This document shows, piece by piece, positions 52,960 through 60,993 of a DNA stretch of 64,000 nt. The number at the start of each line of letters is the position of its first letter. The first letter of the stretch is position 1. The notes beneath the pieces are model-generated. The model was not told where the DNA came from, did no database searches, and worked only from the letters and a program-made list of their open reading frames with translations. Location of the stretch: assembly GCF_000499785.1 (NCBI RefSeq), contig NZ_HG726027.1, positions 1 through 64,000 on the forward strand. The letters run 5' to 3'. The stretch is from Bacteroides neonati (GTDB taxonomy: Bacteria > Bacteroidota > Bacteroidia > Bacteroidales > Bacteroidaceae). Made by a program: the position numbers and the translations under genes.

Positions 52960-53256
52960 ATGCAGACCGAATTTATTATTGTCAGTGAATACTGCTACAA
53001 ATGCCATATCGAACCCTCATTCATTGAATTACTAGAAGATGCGGGTTTGATCGAAACGCAAATAGAGGAAAATGAACGTTGCCTGATGGTGTCTCAGCTT
53101 CCTGATTTAGAGAAGTATAGTCGGATGTATTATGACCTATCGATTAACATTGAAGGAATTGATGCCATCCGACATTTGTTGCAACGGATAGAATTAATGC
53201 GGCACGAAATGAGTATGCTTCGTAAGCAATTGCTGCTTCATGATGCGCTCAAGTGA
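52960..53256 (+). CDS. CbpM-like chaperone modulator
   Basis: 98 residues. ATG at 52960 is preferred over GTG at 52951. The sequence FIELLEDAGLIETQ and LPDLEKYSRMYYDLSINIEGIDAIRHLLQRIELMRHEM resembles the MerR-like CbpM fold, which inhibits CbpA. It lies 15 bases after cbpA in one transcript. Confidence 0.8.
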   Translation: MQTEFIIVSEYCYKCHIEPSFIELLEDAGLIETQIEENERCLMVSQLPDLEKYSRMYYDLSINIEGIDAIRHLLQRIELMRHEMSMLRKQLLLHDALK

Positions 53257-53356
53257 ATAGACTGTTCGCTTGAGAGTATTGATGCCTTTTCCTTTTATTC
53301 CAGAAATTGGATGTTTTATTCAAATCTTGACTGTAGAAGATACAAGGGGGATAAAT

Positions 53357-53364
53357 TACTTTTG
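53357..53364 (+). promoter_or_regulatory. -7 box of the fimbrial AraC regulator gene
   Basis: TACTTTTG matches TAnnTTTG, 65 bases upstream of the ATG at 53430. Confidence 0.5.
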
Positions 53365-53429
53365 CAAACAAATATCAAGGTATATAGCGTATAGATACGT
53401 TTTTTGATTTAGAGAAAAGGTAAAATGAG

Positions 53430-54290
53430 ATGGGAAGTAAATTGTATCATGAGGAGAATTCTCAATGTATTAATTGTAAAGAGCCCAAGATAGAACTCTT
53501 TAAGTATATAGAAAGCAAAGCTGGCGAAAATATTATATTTGAAAATTATGATGTTCCTTTGTTGGTTTTTATATTATCCGGACAGGCTCTTGTTTCTTGT
53601 AATGAATTTCATGATGTGTTGTTTCAATCACATGAAATGTGTTTTTTACCGATAGCTGCCGATTGTACCTGGAAGATAATAGAAGATTCTTCTGCTATTA
53701 TCCTCCGTACAACACCTCAGGGAGATATTTGTATGAGAGAATCCGGGGTTGAGCATCTGGACTATGTAAAAGGTTTGGAACCGGAATTTACCGGGTTGCC
53801 CATTAAGCCAGCTTTAATTGGCTTTCTAAACTCAATACTTTCTTACCTTAACGATGGGGGTACTTGTCCCGTTTTTCATTATATTAAGGAAAATGAACTG
53901 GCTATTTTGATACGTGCATATTACTCGGTTAATGAGCTGACTCGCTTCTTTATGCCCGAGATAAAGAATCGAGATGGTTTTCAGTTATTTGTTATGAAGA
54001 ACTATCGCACCGTAAAAGGAGTCCAAGAGTTTGTTCACCTATCGGGCTTGTCGTTGAGTGCTTTCAATCGAAAGTTTAAAACCCTCTTCGGCACGAGTCC
54101 TTATCAGTGGATGATTAACCAAAAATCAAAGCATGTTCTGCATGCTATTTTGGCAAGAGATCAATCCATTGCTAATATTATGCGCGAATTTAATTTTTCT
54201 GATGCTTCACATTTCAATAGATATTGCAAAACGATGTTTGGAGCATCGCCCAGCGAGTTGAGAGGCCGCTCTAAAAAGAAGGTATCATAA
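53430..54290 (+). CDS. AraC-family transcriptional regulator
   Basis: 286 residues. An N-terminal cupin-like sensor region (about 1-170) with a conserved CINCKEPKIELFKYIE start, and a C-terminal AraC HTH pair: VKGVQEFVHLSGLSLSAFNRKFKTLFGTSP and ANIMREFNFSDASHFNRYCKTMFGASP. It lies upstream of the fimbrial operon and is a candidate activator of it. The ligand is unknown. Confidence 0.85.
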   Translation: MGSKLYHEENSQCINCKEPKIELFKYIESKAGENIIFENYDVPLLVFILSGQALVSCNEFHDVLFQSHEMCFLPIAADCTWKIIEDSSAIILRTTPQGDICMRESGVEHLDYVKGLEPEFTGLPIKPALIGFLNSILSYLNDGGTCPVFHYIKENELAILIRAYYSVNELTRFFMPEIKNRDGFQLFVMKNYRTVKGVQEFVHLSGLSLSAFNRKFKTLFGTSPYQWMINQKSKHVLHAILARDQSIANIMREFNFSDASHFNRYCKTMFGASPSELRGRSKKKVS

Positions 54291-54467
54291 TCGCTTTTTC
54301 TTTTCTCTTTCTTTCCTCATACCATACCGGTCAAAAGTACTCGTATGGTAACTCACATGAATTCTTTAATGAAACCAAAAAGACAGTTTATTCTTGTAAA
54401 TAGTAGCAAAAAAATATTCTTTTAGCTAAATAAATTTTGTTTTATTCCATATTTTGCAAGAATTATA

Positions 54468-54487
54468 CCACACTGATTATTGTGTGG
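54468..54487 (+). promoter_or_regulatory. Inverted repeat, candidate operator
   Basis: CCACAC (54468-54473) and GTGTGG (54482-54487) form a perfect inverted repeat with an 8-base spacer. The right half overlaps the -33 region (TTGTG at 54480) of the fimbrial promoter, a position suited to a regulator such as the AraC protein. Binding is not shown. Confidence 0.5.
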
Positions 54488-54512
54488 AATGCCTTAATAC
54501 CCTGTAACTTTG
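54480..54512 (+). promoter_or_regulatory. Promoter of the fimbrial operon
   Basis: -7 box TAACTTTG at 54505-54512 with TTGTG at 54480 as a -33 element (25-base spacing start to start). The start near 54520 precedes the first gene at 54563. Confidence 0.75.
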
Positions 54513-54562
54513 CATTCATAATTAGTCATATATGTATATAACTAACTAAACGACTTGAAATT

Positions 54563-55123
54563 ATGGATTATATCTCGTTAATGAATGGACGTGATAAGCT
54601 CGGAAAAGGTTCACTTGTGTTTTCAGCATACGAAAAGGCTGGAGAGGTAAACTTATTGGCTGAGGGGCAATATACATTTCTATTGGTATTGCAAGGTTCT
54701 GTTCGTTGTTATTTTAGAGGAGCCGTTTATCCGGTAAGAGTCGGCAAAATGCTGGCGTTTGATAAGGATCAGTTGCAACAATGTACCTGCGATAAGAATA
54801 CGGTAATTATGGAGTATATACCTCTTGCAAAGATGTTTAAATATATGAAACTTTTCACAGAAAGCTTTCATGCTCCTTATTCCGATTTGGTGCCTTTTGA
54901 TGAACGTGTGCATGAATGGTGCCAATGGCTGATTGATCGCATGAAGGTATGCTGTCAATATAATAAGAGAGCTTATTATAAGCTATGTGGCGTTTTTGCT
55001 AAGATGATGCTTCAATACTCGCCGGGAATTCTCGGAAACCTGTATATTCCACTCTATGCCTGCCAAATGCATAGGGGAGGATGTGAGGAGTGTGCAATGG
55101 GATGCAAGGTAATAACTAGCTAA
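54563..55123 (+). CDS. Orphan cupin-type (AraC N-domain-like) protein
   Basis: 186 residues. The beta-rich N-terminal region (GQYTFLLVLQGSVRCYFRGAVYPVRVGKMLAFDK) resembles the sensor domain of AraC regulators but no HTH follows. The C terminus is Cys/His-rich (CQMHRGGCEECAMGC), which could bind metal or form disulfides. It begins the fimbrial transcript, and its stop is directly adjacent to the DUF3575 start (TAA then ATG). It may sense a signal or pair with the AraC protein; no function is established. Confidence 0.65.
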   Translation: MDYISLMNGRDKLGKGSLVFSAYEKAGEVNLLAEGQYTFLLVLQGSVRCYFRGAVYPVRVGKMLAFDKDQLQQCTCDKNTVIMEYIPLAKMFKYMKLFTESFHAPYSDLVPFDERVHEWCQWLIDRMKVCCQYNKRAYYKLCGVFAKMMLQYSPGILGNLYIPLYACQMHRGGCEECAMGCKVITS

Positions 55124-55714
55124 ATGAATATGAAGAAGATTTTTGCACTATTATTTTTAGTGTTTTGCGTTACCATATCCGGCAAGAGCCAGCAGGTGGC
55201 CGTAAAAACAAATTTGCTATATGGGGCGTATACTGCCACTCCTAATATGGGGTTGGAGATTCGTTTAGCCAAAGCAAGTACTCTCGATATCGGAGTAGGA
55301 TATAACCCGTGGAACCTCAATGGGAGCACAGCCAATAATAAAAAACTAGTTCATTGGCTCGGCCAGGTGGAGTATCGCCATTGGTTGTGCCAGAGGTTTA
55401 CCGGACATTTCTTTGGTGTGCACGCCTTGGGTACGCAATTTAATATTGCCGGACACGAATTGCCGTTGCTTCTGGAGAAGGGATCAAAGAATTATCGTTA
55501 TCAGGGCTATGGCTATGGTGGTGGCATCTCTTACGGTTACAATTTCTTTTTGGGCAAGCGATGGGGGCTTGAAGCTACCATAGGGATGGGGTATGCACGT
55601 TTGCACTATGATAAGTACGATTGTGTGAAATGTGGAGAAAAGATGGGGGCTGACGTAAAAAACTACTTCGGCCCTACAAAGGCAGGTATCTCATTGGTAT
55701 ACATTATTAAATAA
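55124..55714 (+). CDS. DUF3575 outer-membrane protein, fimbria-associated
   Basis: 196 residues. A signal peptide (NMKKIFALLFLVFCVTISGKSQ) is followed by an outer-membrane-like beta pattern with VAVKTNLLYGAYTATPNMGLEI and GYGYGGGISYGYNFFLGKRWG. DUF3575 proteins accompany Mfa-type fimbrial loci in Bacteroidales. The gene directly follows the previous stop codon. Confidence 0.85.
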   Translation: MNMKKIFALLFLVFCVTISGKSQQVAVKTNLLYGAYTATPNMGLEIRLAKASTLDIGVGYNPWNLNGSTANNKKLVHWLGQVEYRHWLCQRFTGHFFGVHALGTQFNIAGHELPLLLEKGSKNYRYQGYGYGGGISYGYNFFLGKRWGLEATIGMGYARLHYDKYDCVKCGEKMGADVKNYFGPTKAGISLVYIIK

Positions 55715-55723
55715 CTGCAAAAC

Positions 55724-57265
55724 ATGAAATTAGTATTTATATCTGTCATTTTTATATTGGGGGCTACTGGCGTCTTTGCACAGCAAAAGGAGTATGCCGG
55801 AAAGATGCATATCACACCGCTCTCTTTGGAGCAAAAGGGAGATTCTGTTTATGTAAAATTGAATTTCGATATTGCGGGAATTAATGTTGATTCGCGCCGT
55901 TCGATCAGCCTTATTCCTACGTTGGTTGCACCTGATAAGAGGCTCAATCTTCCGGAAGTAATGGTCAAGGGACGAGAGAATTACAATGTTTATCGGCGGG
56001 AGCTTGCCCTGATGAGCAAACGCGAAAGGGATGATTATGAGAAGAACCCGCCTTATGTTGTTTTGGAGGGATTCAAATCTACAAACAATAAACAGATAGC
56101 CTATCAGGTGGCAATCAAGTATGAACCATGGATGGCTCAAGCCAAACTGGATATGTACGAGGATTTGTGTGGCTGTGGCAATGCTCCGCGCCGTATGGGT
56201 GTATCTCAATTGGTAAACCTGATAACGTTGGAGAAGGTTCGGGTGTTGGAGGCATATAGCATCACTCCTCATTTAGCGTATGTTCAACCGGCTGTCGAAA
56301 CGGTTAAGCATCGCGAAGTTATAGGCGAAGCATTCTTAGACTTCGTTGTAAACAGGGTGGATATTCGTCCCGACTATATGAATAATCCGCGTGAATTGAA
56401 GAAAATTACCGACTTGATAGCTGAGGTGAAAAGAGATAAAGACATCACCTTGCGTGCAATCAATGTAATGGGTTATGCCTCGCCCGAGGGGACTCTTGAG
56501 GCTAACAGACGGCTCTCTGAGGGACGTGCAAATGCATTGGCCGAGTATCTCTCTACAAGATTCGATTATCCGAGAGATTTATATAAAGTTGTTTTTGGAG
56601 GCGAGAATTGGAGTGGGTTGCGTGAGCGTGTAGAAAGCTCTTCATTGCCATATCGTGATCAGGTGTTGGCAATCATAGATACTATTCCGGCCGAAATAAA
56701 TTATGCTCAAAAGAGTAGTCGTAAAAAGGCATTGATGGATTTGCAGGGTGGGGTGCCATACCGATATATGCTCAAAGAAATTTTTCCTTCGTTGCGTAAA
56801 GCGATATGTAAGATTGATTTCGAGGTTCGGAATTTCGATATAGAACAGGCGAAAGAGGTGATGAAAAGACGTCCTCAGAACCTCAGCCTGAATGAAATAT
56901 TTTTGTTGGCAAATACGTATAAGGAAGGCTCTCGGGAGTTTATCGACCTATTCGAAACTGCAGTCAGATTATTTCCTGATGATGTTACGGCCAACGTAAA
57001 TGCAGCATCAGCAGCACTTGCCCGCAAAGATGTGCCTTCAGCCCAACGGTATCTGTCGAAGGTAAAGGGAAGAACGGGCTCTGCCGAATATTACAATGCT
57101 GCCGGTGTGTTGCAAATGCTTCGTGGCAATTACGATGAGGCCGAGATATTGCTTGATAAAGCTTCAGTCATGGGGCTGGCAGCGGCAAAGCAGAATAAGG
57201 AAGAGCTAACCCGCAAGAGAGCAAATAGCTACGAAATTGAATCAATAAATAGAGAGAATAGATAA
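55724..57265 (+). CDS. DUF3868/OmpA-like fimbrial locus protein
   Basis: 513 residues, signal peptide at 1-19 (MKLVFISVIFILGATGVFA). The N-terminal half with YVKLNFDIAGINVDSRRSISLIPTL fits DUF3868. The middle (about 225-290) has an OmpA-like peptidoglycan-binding pattern: NVMGYASPEGTLEANRRLSEGRANALAEYL. The C-terminal part has helical TPR-like units. Such proteins sit beside DUF3575 in fimbrial loci and may anchor or help assemble the fibre; the role is inferred. Confidence 0.85.
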   Translation: MKLVFISVIFILGATGVFAQQKEYAGKMHITPLSLEQKGDSVYVKLNFDIAGINVDSRRSISLIPTLVAPDKRLNLPEVMVKGRENYNVYRRELALMSKRERDDYEKNPPYVVLEGFKSTNNKQIAYQVAIKYEPWMAQAKLDMYEDLCGCGNAPRRMGVSQLVNLITLEKVRVLEAYSITPHLAYVQPAVETVKHREVIGEAFLDFVVNRVDIRPDYMNNPRELKKITDLIAEVKRDKDITLRAINVMGYASPEGTLEANRRLSEGRANALAEYLSTRFDYPRDLYKVVFGGENWSGLRERVESSSLPYRDQVLAIIDTIPAEINYAQKSSRKKALMDLQGGVPYRYMLKEIFPSLRKAICKIDFEVRNFDIEQAKEVMKRRPQNLSLNEIFLLANTYKEGSREFIDLFETAVRLFPDDVTANVNAASAALARKDVPSAQRYLSKVKGRTGSAEYYNAAGVLQMLRGNYDEAEILLDKASVMGLAAAKQNKEELTRKRANSYEIESINRENR

Positions 57266-57296
57266 AATAAATAGTGAATAATTTAAAAACAAAACG

Positions 57297-58376
57297 ATGA
57301 AGAAAATTCTTTTAATGGCTCTTGTGGCCTTGACAATCATGTCTTGTTCGAAAGAAGAATACGATAACGCTAATCTTGGTGGAAAATCAAGTCTTTCAGT
57401 AAAAATAGATATGTCTCCATTTACAAGGGGTGGTGATGCCAATGTAACGGCAGCCCCTGAATTAGGCTCCATGCTACTTGTGGTAACAGACAAAAGTGGT
57501 AGTTATGTTACGGAGAAGTTGATATCCTCAGGGTTAGATGCTACTACGATCAATGTTGAGCTGATCGAGAAAACGGATAATGCAAATCTTATTGGTGGTA
57601 AAGTTACCATATATGGAGTAACTGTGGGTAATGGCTGGGGTACTTTAACCTCTGTAGCTCCCCAAGTGCTGCCTGCACTTGCTACAGCTCAAAAAAACAT
57701 TAACCTATGGCAAAAAGACCAAGCAAACGGAGGTTTTTTGAATGTACCTTACTATGGCGAAGCTCCTATTGTTCAAAGCGGCATTAATGCAGACTCACAT
57801 ATCCTTTTGAATGCGAATGTAAGTATTACTCCCGAACTGGGGCGTGTGCAGGTAAAAGGTACACCGACCGGTGAGGAAAAAACAGTGGGAACAAGTGTAA
57901 TCACAGTCTCCGATGTTGTGGTTCAAAACGTGTTCATCAACAATGTTGTCAGCAATGATATTTTAGTATCACCTCGTGGAAATGGAACGAATGATTGGGA
58001 AGATACCGGTGAGTTTCAAACCGGAGGTGCGTTATTCTCAATGCAAGATAGCGGTACCGGTTTCGGTTATCAGATTTTCGATAGAAGCAAACCCCACGTG
58101 ATTGTAAAAATAACCTATAACACAAGTGTAGATGGTGCTGCTAAGGCTTCTCATACAGGTTTTGTTACCATTCAGAAGTTTACCTACGGTTCGGTAACGG
58201 CAGGTGATTTAGCTGTCGAAAAAGGAAAGATTTATGACGTAGATTTGGGAGCACTTGCTCTTACTTACGATAAGATCGGTGATGAGCCTTATGATAACAC
58301 CGTTTATTATGACTTGGTAGCCAATGTAACGGTCAATAAATGGACCATCATTCAGGTAACTCCTGTACTTCCGTAG
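57297..58376 (+). CDS. Major fimbrillin (FimA/Mfa1-like) lipoprotein
   Basis: 359 residues. SPII signal MKKILLMALVALTIMSC with lipobox; then a short prosequence up to the site SPFTRGGDAN, where FimA/Mfa-type proteins are cut after Arg. The rest is beta-rich and ends in the C-terminal strand VNKWTIIQVTPVLP that would complete the donor-strand exchange. It is the probable shaft subunit. Gap of 31 bases from the previous gene. Confidence 0.85.
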   Translation: MKKILLMALVALTIMSCSKEEYDNANLGGKSSLSVKIDMSPFTRGGDANVTAAPELGSMLLVVTDKSGSYVTEKLISSGLDATTINVELIEKTDNANLIGGKVTIYGVTVGNGWGTLTSVAPQVLPALATAQKNINLWQKDQANGGFLNVPYYGEAPIVQSGINADSHILLNANVSITPELGRVQVKGTPTGEEKTVGTSVITVSDVVVQNVFINNVVSNDILVSPRGNGTNDWEDTGEFQTGGALFSMQDSGTGFGYQIFDRSKPHVIVKITYNTSVDGAAKASHTGFVTIQKFTYGSVTAGDLAVEKGKIYDVDLGALALTYDKIGDEPYDNTVYYDLVANVTVNKWTIIQVTPVLP

Positions 58377-58419
58377 TCTGTGCTACCGGAAAATAGTAAT
58401 AAGATAATAAAATTGAATT

Positions 58420-59568
58420 ATGTTTTTTAAAAAGCACTTCCTATCTCTCATTCTATTTGTATTGGTTACTCTGGTAAGTGGCTGTACCAAAGAGAATACG
58501 GATGATTGTTTTTCGGGACTCAGGCTTAAGTTTAGCTTTACGCTTCACAATAATGGCGGTAGCCTGTTTGGCGAGGAAGTTAACCGGGTACGTGTTTATC
58601 TGTTCGATGAACAGGGGGTGTTGCAGCTCTATGCGTTGGATGATAGTAGAACCATTGAGTACAGTTATATGCAAAACGGTCAGCTCAGAACTGTAACAAA
58701 AGCCAATCTCGTGGGAGCGCTGCCTGAGGATTACATGATGCAACTGGATGTTGCACCCGGTAAGTATAAAGTGGTGGCATGGGGAGGTAGTGCAAAAGAT
58801 ACGGAGAGCACGTTCTTTCATGCTCATATGAACAATCCGATGACACATGATTATTCTGAAGGGGTAATCATCGGGCAGACTCGGATGGAAGATTTTCGAA
58901 TGTTCATCAGATACAATTTGGCACCGGATCTGCCCGAAGATATTGTACCGACGGTTACCGAAATTGATGATTTGTGGTATGGTGCATGTGGTACTCGAAA
59001 CGAGATTACCAGCAAATATACAATGAAAGAGGTCATTGTTAAGAATGGTACGGTTACAGAAGAGAAGATCGATCTGATTAAGAATACGAACGTGCTCAAA
59101 GTAACCATTACCGGTTACGAGAACATACTCGCTGCATCGCAAAGAACCAACGCTTCGTTGCCACTTAACGTATGGGTTACAGCGGTAAACGGTCGATACA
59201 AACTTGATAATTCAATCGGCGAGTGGGCACGCTCTATCCGATATGTGCCACATACCGAGCAGTTGGAAGCAAACCGGATAATGGTTGATATAAAGATGTT
59301 GCGAATAGATGTCGAAAAGCATACGGCACAACCCATGTATCTGACCATCGAAGATCCTGTTACACTGAAAAAGTTTCCGGGCAAACCGATTGATATAGTC
59401 AATACCTTGATGCAGGCGAAAGATGTACGCGGAAATTATATCTACAATAATCAGGCGGACTTCGACCGCGAATATGAACATCCGATAGAAATAAAGATAG
59501 ATACCGATCTGAATGTGACTGTATTTGTCAAAGGATGGGAAATTACCCCGGTGATTCCTGAGGTTTAG
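58420..59568 (+). CDS. FimB/Mfa2-family fimbrial anchor
   Basis: 382 residues. SPII signal with lipobox VSGC. The pattern GLRLKFSFTLHNNGGSLFGEEVNRVRVYLFDEQG and AWGGSAKDTESTF fits the FimB/Mfa2 anchor family, which fixes the fimbrial base in the outer membrane and limits its length. C-terminal strand TVFVKGWEITPVIPEV. Third gene of the fimbrial structural set. Confidence 0.88.
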   Translation: MFFKKHFLSLILFVLVTLVSGCTKENTDDCFSGLRLKFSFTLHNNGGSLFGEEVNRVRVYLFDEQGVLQLYALDDSRTIEYSYMQNGQLRTVTKANLVGALPEDYMMQLDVAPGKYKVVAWGGSAKDTESTFFHAHMNNPMTHDYSEGVIIGQTRMEDFRMFIRYNLAPDLPEDIVPTVTEIDDLWYGACGTRNEITSKYTMKEVIVKNGTVTEEKIDLIKNTNVLKVTITGYENILAASQRTNASLPLNVWVTAVNGRYKLDNSIGEWARSIRYVPHTEQLEANRIMVDIKMLRIDVEKHTAQPMYLTIEDPVTLKKFPGKPIDIVNTLMQAKDVRGNYIYNNQADFDREYEHPIEIKIDTDLNVTVFVKGWEITPVIPEV

Positions 59569-59588
59569 AAACTGTTATTACAATAATT

Positions 59589-60989
59589 ATGAGAAAAATC
59601 TTATATGTACCATCTCTGCTTTTGGCTTTTGTATGGGTGCTGATGTATCTTCTTGGCTGTACGAAGGAGGAAGTTCAGCAACACACTGGCGGCAATACGA
59701 AAATGGCTTTCAGAATCAGCACGAAAGCCCTTATCGGAGATACGGAGGAAGGGGTAACAATCAGTTCGCTCAGAATCTTAATCGTAAACCCGAATTGGGG
59801 GAATATAATAGTAGAGAACAGGTTGATTAACACTCAGTCGGGCGATTATGTGTTCAAACTTCAACAAGGTGGGTATAAAATCTGTGTAGTAGCCAATGAA
59901 ACGGCAGCAATGACGGCTTCATTCGATGCCGCCGGCAAACTGTCGGACTTGAATGCCATACAGGTAGTCACTCCTGCAATGGAGAGCCAATTGGTTTTAT
60001 ACCAATCGGTAGACATCATGCTTCGCCCGTTGGCTTCCGATTCACAGCAGGCGGAGGTATCGGTCAATGGGGGTACTACCTGGGTATCGCCTCCCATAGT
60101 CAATGTGGAGTTGAAGAGAGTGGCAGCAAAAATCTCGTTTGCCATTAAAAAAGAGACGGCTGTACCCACAGACGTATTCACTATTAAAAAGGTTGAGTTG
60201 ATCAATATTCCTGCGGATAGTTATCTGACCTCTTCAATGGCATATACGGGGGTGCTGCAAACTCAACTGCCTTTTAGCGGTCCGCGGATATCATTTTCGA
60301 CCAATGGTGAGAGTCAACTACTATTCAGCGACTACATTGTGCCCGAATATATCTTATCGACACCTGCCTCTGCCAACAATGCGGCAACATTGGTCATTAC
60401 TGCCGATTATACTAAGTTGGGCGGAACAGCACGCGAGGTTGTCTATACAGTTCCGGTATTAGGATGGAATGCGGCCGATTATAGCCTTACGCGAAATTGT
60501 CATTATAATATCACAGCCACCATAACAAAGTCGGCTGAATTGATAACACCAATCATCGTCGAGTATGAAGTGCTTAAATGGCAAAGTGCGGGTGATGGAA
60601 GTTTTGAAGTAGGTGCTGTTACTTTTACGGGTGCTTGGGAATACGGTACATCTATGAATGACCGGATCATCGAGGTGTCAAACAACACATCGGTAACGTA
60701 TGAGTTTACACTCAGTTTCCCTCCCGGAGCAACGTGGACGGCTCAACTGACCAATATCCGTGATTTTGACTTTGACTTACATAACAATGGAGTACGCAGT
60801 GGAGTTACCGAAGAGGGGGTTGTAAAACGAATAAAAGTCAGGCCCCGCACCGTGGTGTCTACCAATGATGTGACAACCGAGTTTTATATCACTGTCTTCA
60901 ACGGTTTTGAAACCGTTGAATTAGATTTGACCAACAACGGTACGGTAGGAGAAGGTAACCGGTTTATTATCAAACAAAATCCAAATTAA
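59589..60989 (+). CDS. Fimbrial accessory lipoprotein
   Basis: 466 residues. SPII signal with lipobox LLGC (MRKILYVPSLLLAFVWVLMYLLGC). Two beta-rich domains follow, with ELKRVAAKISFAIKK and YSLTRNCHYNITATI as typical fimbrillin segments, and a C-terminal beta domain ending RFIIKQNPN. It is probably an accessory or tip-region subunit (Mfa3/FimC/FimD-like). No specific family is certain. Confidence 0.75.
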   Translation: MRKILYVPSLLLAFVWVLMYLLGCTKEEVQQHTGGNTKMAFRISTKALIGDTEEGVTISSLRILIVNPNWGNIIVENRLINTQSGDYVFKLQQGGYKICVVANETAAMTASFDAAGKLSDLNAIQVVTPAMESQLVLYQSVDIMLRPLASDSQQAEVSVNGGTTWVSPPIVNVELKRVAAKISFAIKKETAVPTDVFTIKKVELINIPADSYLTSSMAYTGVLQTQLPFSGPRISFSTNGESQLLFSDYIVPEYILSTPASANNAATLVITADYTKLGGTAREVVYTVPVLGWNAADYSLTRNCHYNITATITKSAELITPIIVEYEVLKWQSAGDGSFEVGAVTFTGAWEYGTSMNDRIIEVSNNTSVTYEFTLSFPPGATWTAQLTNIRDFDFDLHNNGVRSGVTEEGVVKRIKVRPRTVVSTNDVTTEFYITVFNGFETVELDLTNNGTVGEGNRFIIKQNPN

Positions 60990-60993
60990 GCCA

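Noticed and set aside
54291..54562. Invertible fimbrial promoter
   Set aside because: Only short inverted repeats (CCACAC/GTGTGG and ACCATAC/GTATGGT) occur. No longer pair flanks the promoter, and no recombinase gene is nearby.
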